DNA from: Anaerohalosphaeraceae bacterium
Lineage (GTDB): Bacteria; Planctomycetota; Phycisphaerae; Sedimentisphaerales; Anaerohalosphaeraceae
Direction of reading: 5' to 3'
Assembly: GCA_030671565.1 (NCBI GenBank)
Contig: DAOVIC010000104.1
Coordinates: 1 to 6,284, forward strand
DNA length: 6,284 nucleotides
Positions within the stretch are counted from its first letter, which is position 1; the number at the start of each line of letters is the position of its first letter. The notes under the pieces are model-generated. The model saw only the letters and a list, made by a program, of their open reading frames with translations. It made no database searches and was not told the origin of the DNA. This document shows, piece after piece, positions 1-5,502 of this stretch. The translations under genes were made by a program, and so were the position numbers.

Positions 1-442
1 GGTGCAAATTTCTGAGCTTATTCGTAACAGTAATATGGTCTATGTGACGTCTTACCTTCGCAACGGGATCGCTGTCTGGACGGATGCTGACGATGACGGG
101 CGTATAGATGGCAGGGAGCTTGTTTATGTTGAGTATGATCTGTCGAACAGTGAACTGGATATCGTTGATTATCCCACAGCCTTCGGGACGGTGACGGTTG
201 GCGATGTAGAGTCGGGTTGGGCGCGGTACGCGTTGCAGAATACCGGAACGGGGAGGTATACGGAGGTAGTATTTAATTGCGATAAGGCGGTATTTTCTGT
301 GGGCGATCTCGTGAGTATACAATTTACCACCGAAGAGGACGGTAGGGCCAAATCCTATCAGATATCTGCGAGGCAGATAGTTTCGATGGATTATCTGCTT
401 GATTGGGGAGGGGAACTTAAGAGCGGAGATGACGACTTATGA
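1..442 (+). CDS. Minor prepilin-like protein, C-terminal part (5' end outside window)
   Basis: The reading frame is open from the left edge (first full codon at 2) to TGA at 440-442, so 146 residues of C-terminal domain are visible. A GTG stands at 2-4, but the protein probably starts further upstream because no prepilin leader or hydrophobic N-terminal helix is present. The visible part is rich in predicted beta strands. It has a W-T-D-A-D-D-D-G-R-I-D-G-R-E loop (tryptophan plus residues 28-39) followed by strand-like segments, and a C-terminal stretch (about residues 100-130, V-S-I-Q-F onward) that resembles the last strands of PilW/GspJ-type minor pilins. Its position just before a PilX/GspK-like gene fits the usual pilW-pilX or gspJ-gspK order. 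The stop overlaps the next start (ATGA), so the two are probably translationally coupled. Family assignment is an inference from context and weak similarity; that it is a real coding sequence is much firmer. Confidence 0.65.
   Translation, partial: VQISELIRNSNMVYVTSYLRNGIAVWTDADDDGRIDGRELVYVEYDLSNSELDIVDYPTAFGTVTVGDVESGWARYALQNTGTGRYTEVVFNCDKAVFSVGDLVSIQFTTEEDGRAKSYQISARQIVSMDYLLDWGGELKSGDDDL
83..118 (+). other. EF-hand-like calcium-binding loop in the first pilin-like gene
   Basis: Residues 28-39 of the visible frame read D-A-D-D-D-G-R-I-D-G-R-E. This places Asp at loop positions 1, 3, 5 and 9, Gly at 6, Ile at 8 and Glu at 12, which is the full canonical EF-hand loop pattern. The flanking sequence looks like beta strand, not the two helices of a true EF hand, so this is better described as an EF-hand-like loop within a pilin domain. 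Calcium sites are known to stabilise several pseudopilins (for example GspG), but calcium binding here is inferred. Confidence 0.5.
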
Positions 443-1620
443 GAAATCTTACAGCGAGGAGATATAGAAGTGATGGTTTTGCTTTGCTTGTTGTGCTTCT
501 TATAGTTGCGACGATATCGATCCTTGCTTTGGGTTTTGCTACCAAGGCGGACAGGGAGTTGTCTTTCGGAGAGAATGTTGAAGTTCGTATGCAGATGGAT
601 TATCTTTCTCTGACGGGACTTAATTATGCCAAATCTCTTTTGCTGAATCCTCAGAATGTGGATACGGGCAACGGTGGTCATTGGGAAGGCGGGAGCGGTT
701 TGCAGATAGAGGGCGGGAGCGATTATTTTGACGTTACAGTTTCTCGTCATACGATTGGAAATACACGAAGATGCAGTTATGATATTACGTGCGGAGCTTA
801 CCGTCAAGCCGGCAGCGATACGATCTCGGCGAGGGAGATGACAGGGGAGGTTCGATTCGATCCCTGTATCGGGTATGTGCAGCTTAATAATAACCGGCTG
901 GAAGGTAATGTGACCGTTAAAGGAGATGTTTATTGCGGGAGGGATATGCTGGTTTATGGAACGATCGACGGTGATCTGTCTACGGTGGGGGGTATAGGCT
1001 GGCTTGGGAACAATATTACGGGTGACAAGCGGACGGGAGTTGCGGAATGTCCCGTGAGTGTTCCCGCTTTGATGGTCGATGACTATAGGACAGTGTATTA
1101 TATAGGTTCGCAGTCGTATATGGTGGAAGAACTTACTGATGCGGCTTACGAAAACCTTGTTTTGGAGCCCAGTGAAAGTAATCCTGCAGGTATATTCTAT
1201 CGTGACGGTAATCTTGATCTGCAAGGGACGGTTAAGATAACAGGGATGCTTGTCGTGAAGAATGATCTTCATGTTAAGGGTGCGGTAATTACTATAAATT
1301 CGGTTAAGAATTTTCCCGCTTTGCTTGTTGGCAACGAGATAAAGGTGGATGTAGAGAATTCGAGTCTGGATGTGTTCGGTTTTACCCAGGTGTGGAACAA
1401 TATTGATGCGAACTTCAAGAATGGCTGTAAGCTTAGTTTTACGGGTGCTTTGCATATTCTTAATGGTACGATAAAAGATACTAATGGTATCGGCATAGGT
1501 GTTACTGTTATTGCCGATCCTATGGCGGCGTCGCTTAAGACATGGTCCAACGGTGGGAGTACGGTTGAGTACTGGATGCCTGCAGGTGGTGCATACTTTA
1601 AGAACATCGCTCGTAATTAA
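439..1620 (+). CDS. PilX/GspK-like minor pseudopilin with beta-solenoid-like C-terminal domain
   Basis: This 393-residue protein is probably a minor component at the tip of a pilus or pseudopilus. The leader (residues 1-13) is basic and ends in S-D-G, followed by F-A-L-L-V-V-L-L and a hydrophobic helix to about residue 34. Prepilin peptidase should cut after Gly13. Mature position 5 is Val18 rather than Glu, as in GspK and PilX-like proteins, and the helix continues into a charged K-A-D-R-E-L segment as in that group. Residues 140-360 contain short repeated strand-like units (G-N-V-T-V-K-G-D-V, then G-T-V-K-I-T-G-M-L-V-V-K-N-D-L) and an F-P-A-L-L-V segment at 292-297. These resemble the polymer-forming or solenoid-type domains found at the end of many PilX-like proteins. 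Six cysteines (112, 118, 143, 166, 204, 330) could form disulfides in the periplasm. The ATG overlaps the upstream stop; a GGAG at 424-427 is the only ribosome-binding candidate. Class assignment is fairly sure; PilX versus GspK is not resolved. Confidence 0.75.
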   Translation: MRNLTARRYRSDGFALLVVLLIVATISILALGFATKADRELSFGENVEVRMQMDYLSLTGLNYAKSLLLNPQNVDTGNGGHWEGGSGLQIEGGSDYFDVTVSRHTIGNTRRCSYDITCGAYRQAGSDTISAREMTGEVRFDPCIGYVQLNNNRLEGNVTVKGDVYCGRDMLVYGTIDGDLSTVGGIGWLGNNITGDKRTGVAECPVSVPALMVDDYRTVYYIGSQSYMVEELTDAAYENLVLEPSESNPAGIFYRDGNLDLQGTVKITGMLVVKNDLHVKGAVITINSVKNFPALLVGNEIKVDVENSSLDVFGFTQVWNNIDANFKNGCKLSFTGALHILNGTIKDTNGIGIGVTVIADPMAASLKTWSNGGSTVEYWMPAGGAYFKNIARN

Positions 1621-1665
1621 GGTCCTATAACCATTGGTGTAACTGTCGTACTTTCCGGTATGGCG

Positions 1666-1698
1666 AAATAATTCGTAAAAAGTGTGCGAATTTTTTTT
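1666..1698 (+). terminator. Candidate intrinsic terminator after the PilX/GspK-like gene
   Basis: A perfect six-base inverted repeat AATTCG (1670-1675) and CGAATT (1687-1692) encloses an 11-base loop. The right arm runs straight into eight T residues (1691-1698). The stem can extend by three A-T pairs past one mismatch (1666-1668 with 1694-1696). It lies about 46 bases after the stop of the upstream gene. The stem is AT-rich and therefore weak, which limits confidence. Confidence 0.5.
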
Positions 1699-1775
1699 GG
1701 CGAGATATTATCTGCCGCGTTTAACGAATGTAACGTTTGTATTGATCATTCATTTCTTCAAGTGCATTTCCAGTA

Positions 1776-1804
1776 TTGAAATCGGGTTAGAATTTTTTTT
1801 TAAA
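1776..1804 (+). promoter_or_regulatory. Weak candidate sigma-70-type promoter for the pilM-containing run
   Basis: TTGAAA (1776-1781) matches five of six bases of the -35 consensus. TTTAAA (1799-1804), 17 bases further on, matches four of six bases of the -10 consensus. It would start transcription near 1811 and give a leader of roughly 170 bases before the next gene. The region is AT-rich, so a chance match is quite possible; the case rests mostly on the terminator upstream and the start of a new gene run downstream. Confidence 0.25.
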
Positions 1805-1984
1805 TGTCCCGCAACGGTTTTTGCAATTCATTGAGCGATTTTGGTTACCTTTATTTATATGGCTGAGGGTACGTCTACGCTGAAGGGTGTATTCCTGAAG
1901 TTAAGATGTGTGTGGCAGATGTCGAATATTGACAAGGAATCAGTATAGGAAGAAAAAGTTTTCTTTAATGGAACAGGCATTAGA

Positions 1985-2509
1985 ATGGCGAAAAAGCGGG
2001 TTTTAAGACGTAAGAAAGTGTTATGTGGGGCGTTTACGCTTGCAGAACTGATAATAGTCGTTGTGATCATATCGATCGCGGCGTTGCTTGCGGTACCGAT
2101 GATAAGTTCCGCGGCGGACAGTCAAGTCCGTTCCGCGGCGAATATGATCGCAGCAGATCTTGAGTATGCCAAGAGCATGGCGATCAGCCGTCAGGAGGAT
2201 TATTCCGTTGTATTCGATGTTGGGTCGAATTCTTACGAGATCCAGGATGAATTAGGCAGTGTGATCGATCATCCGGTTAAGGCGGGTACATCTTTTTCTG
2301 TGACGATTTCCGATGACAGCCGTTTGGGCGATGTTGTGCTTAACAGTGCGGTTTTTGATTCAACGTCGACGGTAACATTTGATTATCTTGGTACCCCATC
2401 CAACGGGAGCGGTACTCCTCTTAACAGCGGCAGTATCGTTCTGGAGGCAGGTGATTTCAGTATGACGATAACGGTTCAACCGGTAACTGGATTTCTTACA
2501 ATTCAGTAG
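1985..2509 (+). CDS. GspH/FimT-family prepilin (minor pseudopilin)
   Basis: This 174-residue protein fits the GspH/FimT family, minor pseudopilins thought to sit at the pseudopilus or pilus tip. It has a very basic leader (residues 1-12, with K-K-R and R-R-K-K) and the processing motif C-G-A-F-T-L-A-E-L, followed by a hydrophobic helix to about residue 40. With F17 as mature residue 1, Glu21 sits at position +5, as expected; this puts Ala16 rather than Gly at -1. Residues 49-70 (R-S-A-A-N-M-I-A-A-D-L-E-Y-A-K-S-M-A) are the typical GspH/FimT amphipathic helix. The C-terminus (T-F-D-Y-L-G-T-P, then S-I-V-L, then V-Q-P-V-T-G-F) matches the usual end of this family. ATG at 1985 is the natural start because an in-frame stop lies at 1946-1948 and it gives a normal leader; the ribosome-binding site is weak. 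It is the first gene after the gap and lies 17 bases before pilM. Confidence 0.88.
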   Translation: MAKKRVLRRKKVLCGAFTLAELIIVVVIISIAALLAVPMISSAADSQVRSAANMIAADLEYAKSMAISRQEDYSVVFDVGSNSYEIQDELGSVIDHPVKAGTSFSVTISDDSRLGDVVLNSAVFDSTSTVTFDYLGTPSNGSGTPLNSGSIVLEAGDFSMTITVQPVTGFLTIQ

Positions 2510-2514
2510 AAAGC

Positions 2515-2519
2515 GGTGA
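2515..2519 (+). promoter_or_regulatory. Ribosome binding site of pilM
   Basis: GGTGA lies seven bases before the ATG at 2527, in the 17-base gap after the prepilin stop. It supports this start, which also gives the expected PilM N-terminus. Confidence 0.55.
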
Positions 2520-2526
2520 AAAAGTT

Positions 2527-3639
2527 ATGATAGATTTTGGTTTTGTCAAAGCTAGTCCGATCGGTTTGGATATCGGTCACAGTTCAGTTAAGATGATACA
2601 GTTTGCGCGTAAAGACGACCATGTATACGCTGTAGGCGGCGACAAAGTACAATGTAAGATCGAAGAGCCCGGTTGGGAAGTTCGCAGGGATTTTCTGGTG
2701 AGCGCTATTACCGAGCTTACCAGCCGGTGCGGTTTTTCCGGCCGGAAGGTGGTTTCCTGTTTGCCTAACGACAGCATTCAGGTTGGCAGTCTTCGTTTCG
2801 ATGTTTCTGAATCCGATCATGTTGATGCACTTGTCAAGGCCGAGGTTGCGGAACGCTTCGAGCTTGATCCTGAGCGTGACGAGATTCGATATGTTACTGC
2901 GGGTAAGGTTTACCAGGGCGAGGAGATAAAAAACGAGGTAATCTTTTTTGCGACAAGCCGTGCTACGATAGAACAGCAAATTTCGATTCTTGAGGATGCC
3001 GGTCTGATCCCTGTTGCGATCGATCCTATTGCTTTTGCATTGATGCGGAACTACCGTCGCGGTATGCGTAGGGAGGCCGATCAGGACGTAGTGAATTTTA
3101 TCGTCGATCTTGGCAGTTATTCGACGACGGTTGTAGTTGGCAGTTGTCAGCGTATGTCTTTTATAAAGCAGATTCCGATAGGCGGCAGTCAGTTGAGCGT
3201 TCAAGTTGCCAAGAGTCTCAACATCAGTGTTGAAGAGGCTTCGATGCTTCGATCCAAGATGCTCAACGGTAATAATGAAACGATCGACCCGTCTACTGAA
3301 CGTTCTGTGACGGATTCGATGAACGAGGTGATCGAGAATCTTGCGAGGGAGATATCTCTTTGCTTCCGTTACTATTCGGTTACTTTCCGCGGAGATCGTC
3401 CTACGAAGGCGATTTTGAGCGGCGGCGAATCTTATGAGACTAATCTTGTTAAGGCTTTAACACGTCATCTCGGTATCGAGGTGCGAAGCAGCCAACCCCT
3501 ACGGGGCATAGACCTTACAAAGGTCGGTCCTTTATTTGACGGCAACTCGCCTCATAGCGAATGGGCGGTTGCTACGGGTCTTGGAATCAGAGATTTGGAT
3601 ATGGCTAATAGCGAAATGCAGACTAATGAACGAAATTGA
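2527..3639 (+). CDS. pilM: Type IV pilus assembly protein PilM (actin-like ATPase)
   Basis: PilM is a cytoplasmic actin/FtsA-fold protein that binds ATP and the cytoplasmic N-terminus of PilN, linking the pilus motor to the envelope-spanning alignment complex. The 370 residues are close to the normal PilM length of about 350. The first phosphate motif is G-L-D-I-G-H-S-S-V-K (13-22), the second is D-L-G-S-Y-S-T-T-V-V-V (194-204), and the adenosine motif is I-L-S-G-G-E-S (296-302). P-I-G-G-S-Q-L (217-223) and the helix E-E-A-S-M-L-R (236-242) are also typical, as is the segment L-A-R-E-I-S-L-C-F-R-Y-Y (272-283). The end W-A-V-A-T-G-L-G (346-353) is the common C-terminal signature. It has no signal peptide or membrane segment. 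The last 14 bases overlap the start of pilN. GspL, the T2SS counterpart, would be fused to a membrane part, so the split PilM/PilN arrangement favours a pilus-type system. Confidence 0.93.
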   Translation: MIDFGFVKASPIGLDIGHSSVKMIQFARKDDHVYAVGGDKVQCKIEEPGWEVRRDFLVSAITELTSRCGFSGRKVVSCLPNDSIQVGSLRFDVSESDHVDALVKAEVAERFELDPERDEIRYVTAGKVYQGEEIKNEVIFFATSRATIEQQISILEDAGLIPVAIDPIAFALMRNYRRGMRREADQDVVNFIVDLGSYSTTVVVGSCQRMSFIKQIPIGGSQLSVQVAKSLNISVEEASMLRSKMLNGNNETIDPSTERSVTDSMNEVIENLAREISLCFRYYSVTFRGDRPTKAILSGGESYETNLVKALTRHLGIEVRSSQPLRGIDLTKVGPLFDGNSPHSEWAVATGLGIRDLDMANSEMQTNERN

Positions 3640-4270
3640 TTTTCTTCCACAATGGTATAAGACGAGTAAGCGGCGTCGAGTTAACTACCGACGGCAATAT
3701 ATTGCCGTAGGCGGTTTGTTCTTCGCGATGCTGGCGTGGAGTTTTTCGGGCAGCTATTCGGTCTCTCTACTGAGTGCTCAGGTTAAGGTGATGGAGAATT
3801 CGATCGGTGGTAACGCTAAGGTTGCCGGGAAATATCAAGAGTTTCAGAATCGTATGGCAGCGCTAGAGACGAAGGCCAGGTTGCTTGGAAAGCTTGATCC
3901 GGGATTGAAGATGTCGTGGGTTTTGGGCGAGCTGAGTTATCTTGTGACAGATAATATGTTAATAACGAAGCTTGATATAAAGAGCGAGAAGATAAAATTG
4001 GAAGGATCCGGAAGTAAGGGCGGTTCTGTTCGTTTTTCGAGTGCTCTTAAGGATGAAGACAAAGCTATGCCCGAGTCTAATACATGTTTTCGGGTTGTTA
4101 TACGTGGTCTTGCGACAGATGCGGCAGAGGTTACAACGTTTATATCTGAGCTTGAAGATTCGGCGTATTTTTGTCAGATAGTGCCCGGTTTTATGAAGAA
4201 TTTGAAGGATTCGTCAGAGACGGATTTTGAAATAAGCTGCGTAGTCGCAAATTATGTTGAGAAGAAATAG
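3626..4270 (+). CDS. pilN: Type IV pilus alignment protein PilN
   Basis: PilN is a single-pass inner-membrane protein whose short cytoplasmic tail docks on PilM and whose periplasmic domain pairs with PilO. The frame stays open upstream to a TTG at 3536 inside pilM. I choose ATG 3626 because it yields M-N-E-I-D-F-L-P (residues 1-8), the equivalent of the PilM-binding I-N-L-L-P motif, directly followed by a basic stretch (K-R-R-R at 15-18) and one membrane helix (about 24-42). The protein is then 214 residues, near the usual PilN size. Residues 50-90 look like a coiled coil. Residues 96-212 have the ferredoxin-like domain pattern, beginning with W-V-L-G-E-L and N-M-L-I-T-K-L-D-I. No Shine-Dalgarno sequence precedes the start, which overlaps the pilM end by 14 bases, so translation is probably coupled. 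Nine bases separate its stop from pilO. Confidence 0.87.
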   Translation: MNEIDFLPQWYKTSKRRRVNYRRQYIAVGGLFFAMLAWSFSGSYSVSLLSAQVKVMENSIGGNAKVAGKYQEFQNRMAALETKARLLGKLDPGLKMSWVLGELSYLVTDNMLITKLDIKSEKIKLEGSGSKGGSVRFSSALKDEDKAMPESNTCFRVVIRGLATDAAEVTTFISELEDSAYFCQIVPGFMKNLKDSSETDFEISCVVANYVEKK

Positions 4271-4279
4271 GTCGTTTTA

Positions 4280-4846
4280 ATGAGATTATTAGAAAAACAA
4301 CAATTGCTGATCATAGCCCTTGCCGTGGGTGTGGTTTTTGGATTTGTGTTCTTTCGCTATATTCCTCTTGCCAGACGTACACAGGAGATCAATCAGGCTA
4401 AGGTTCGTTATTCTCAAGAGAACCTGGAGGTGAAGGATCAGGCACAGCGTTTACCTATAATTATCAGCAAGACTGATCGTTTAAAGTCTGAAGTCGGCGA
4501 TTTTGACAGTAAGATCCCGGTTATGCGTGAATTCGGTTCTTTGTGGGACCAAATAGCAGCGGTGATGAGTAATTGCGGTTTGAAAGAACAGCTTATTCAG
4601 CCTCAGTCGGAAGTAAAGGGCAAAGAAATTTGCCTTATTCCAATCACCATGCAGTGCAGCGGTAATTTGCAAGAGATATTTTCATTTTTCAGATCTCTTG
4701 AGGATTTCGATCGAGTGATACGTGTCGAATCTCTTTCTATGAAAGGTGATGATACTGAGGATGGCGGTGGCGAAATCAAGATGACTGCGAATGCGAATAT
4801 TTACTATCGTCCCGCGGGTATGGGTGTTTTGGGAGGGGTGAAATAA
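4280..4846 (+). CDS. pilO: Type IV pilus alignment protein PilO
   Basis: PilO forms heterodimers with PilN in the inner membrane and connects to PilP and the secretin. The 188 residues show a short cytoplasmic tail (1-7) and one membrane helix (about 8-25). A periplasmic coiled coil follows (about 30-75, with Q-E-I-N-Q-A and K-T-D-R-L-K-S-E-V), then a ferredoxin-like domain. The I-P-V-M-R-E-F-G-S-L-W-D-Q-I segment (79-92) and the L-Q-E-I-F-S-F-F-R-S-L-E (130-141) segment are the strongest family-like signals, the latter matching the usual helix before the last strands. GspM is the T2SS equivalent, but position after pilM-pilN and length fit PilO. ATG 4280 has only a weak AGG (4269-4271) upstream. 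The stop shares one base with the next start (TAATG). Confidence 0.88.
   Translation: MRLLEKQQLLIIALAVGVVFGFVFFRYIPLARRTQEINQAKVRYSQENLEVKDQAQRLPIIISKTDRLKSEVGDFDSKIPVMREFGSLWDQIAAVMSNCGLKEQLIQPQSEVKGKEICLIPITMQCSGNLQEIFSFFRSLEDFDRVIRVESLSMKGDDTEDGGGEIKMTANANIYYRPAGMGVLGGVK
4831..4838 (+). promoter_or_regulatory. Strong Shine-Dalgarno sequence of the GspC/PilP-like gene
   Basis: GGGAGGGG lies inside the end of pilO, seven bases before the ATG at 4846. It is the most purine-rich site in the run and fixes the start that precedes the membrane segment. Confidence 0.6.
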
Positions 4847-5460
4847 TGAGAGGCACAGCTAGCGATAGACAGGTACCGGCGCGACAAGTTAAAGGCCTCG
4901 GTGGCGTTAACAAGAAAGTGGTGATGGCGGCTGGTCTGATCGTGGTGATGGTGTTTATGTGGGGCCGTCTTTTGTTTTCCGGCGGTTCAGAAGCTAAGGG
5001 GTCCCAGGGAAATGCTATGCAGGTGATTCCACCAGTACCCGGCGTTCAATCCAGTTCTACTTTTGAGCGTGTTGACTTGCCTGTCATTGCCGGTCGTAAC
5101 GATGTTATAACACATGAGATGTTCACAAATGCAGGATGGAAGATATCTAAAGGCAAAAAAGTTACGGTGGCGTCTCGATCCATTACAGAGATGGATGCAA
5201 AAACGCAGGAGATGAGGATCCGTCAGATCGCCAAGAGTCTTGAACTTGGAGCGATAATCGATGGAGTAAAAGGCGAAACGAAGGAGGCTTTTGTTGACGG
5301 AGATCTGGTTTCTAAAGGTTCTAAGCTGGCGGTCAGGCGTGCCGGTAAGTTATATGTGTTTGCGGTCGAAGATGTTATGCGTGACAGGGTGATCCTTAAA
5401 TGGAACGAGTTTTCGATAGCAGTAAAGATGTCAGAGGCAAATGATGCTTCCAATAATTAG
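4846..5460 (+). CDS. Membrane-anchored GspC/PilP-like linker protein
   Basis: Its place between pilO and the secretin is that of pilP, whose product links the PilNO dimer to the secretin in the periplasm. The 204 residues differ from classic PilP, however. There is no lipoprotein signal peptide; a basic, Gly-rich cytoplasmic tail (1-24) precedes one hydrophobic membrane segment (about 25-44), which is the GspC layout. A low-complexity linker follows (45-75, with P-P-V-P-G). The C-terminal part (about 130-195) reads L-E-L-G-A-I-I-D-G, then F-V-D-G-D-L-V, V-E-D-V and V-I-L-K-W. This is the beta-rich homology-region pattern shared by GspC and PilP: a regulated-copy strand, a GD turn, then a closing strand. 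No PDZ domain is present. I would annotate it as a GspC/PilP-family HR-domain protein; the function as secretin linker is an inference from fold and position. Confidence 0.75.
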   Translation: MRGTASDRQVPARQVKGLGGVNKKVVMAAGLIVVMVFMWGRLLFSGGSEAKGSQGNAMQVIPPVPGVQSSSTFERVDLPVIAGRNDVITHEMFTNAGWKISKGKKVTVASRSITEMDAKTQEMRIRQIAKSLELGAIIDGVKGETKEAFVDGDLVSKGSKLAVRRAGKLYVFAVEDVMRDRVILKWNEFSIAVKMSEANDASNN

Positions 5461-5489
5461 TGGTAATGGTAATCCAGTAAAAGAATAAT

Positions 5490-5498
5490 GGTGAGGTG
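5490..5498 (+). promoter_or_regulatory. Ribosome binding site of the secretin gene
   Basis: GGTGAGGTG ends four bases before ATG 5503 (GGTGAGG ends six before). It lies in the 42-base gap after the GspC/PilP-like gene, which shows no terminator. It supports 5503 as the start, which also gives a clear signal peptide. Confidence 0.6.
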
Positions 5499-5502
5499 TA
5501 AA

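Larger units (their letters stand above)
1621..1984 (+). other. Intergenic gap of 364 bases, AT-rich, no convincing gene
   Basis: This stretch separates the two early pilin genes from the pilM-containing run. It holds a likely terminator near its left end (1666-1698), a nine-base T-run (1793-1801) and a weak promoter candidate (1776-1804). I see no tRNA, no recognisable riboswitch core and no conserved small protein. A 29-codon open frame (1859-1948) is present but lacks a ribosome-binding site. The right part (about 1811-1984) would be a long 5' leader if the promoter candidate is real. Confidence 0.6.

Noticed and set aside
391..1455. Long minus-strand open frame (354 codons) opposite the PilX/GspK-like gene
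   Set aside because: It is antisense to a well-supported prepilin gene, its product is rich in Arg, Ile, His and Thr without domain pattern, and it crosses the boundary of two plus-strand genes.
1783..1811. CGGG and CCCG arms around the nine-base T-run as a second terminator
   Set aside because: The T-run lies in the loop rather than after the stem, and the stem is only four pairs, so it does not have terminator form.
1929..1949. TTGACA at 1929-1934 followed by TATAGG as a promoter
   Set aside because: The spacing between the two is only nine bases, and nothing like a -10 box occurs at 16-18 bases.
2106..2140. Direct repeat GTTCCGCGGCG at 2106-2116 and 2130-2140
   Set aside because: The copies are exactly eight codons apart and encode two S-A-A segments in the pilin helix; simple codon reuse explains it.
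2584..3204. Minus-strand open frame of 206 codons opposite pilM
   Set aside because: pilM has clear ATP-binding motifs across the same span; the antisense product shows no recognisable feature.
3536..3625. Upstream TTG extension of pilN
   Set aside because: The extra 30 residues lie within pilM and would push the conserved PilM-binding N-terminal motif inside the protein.
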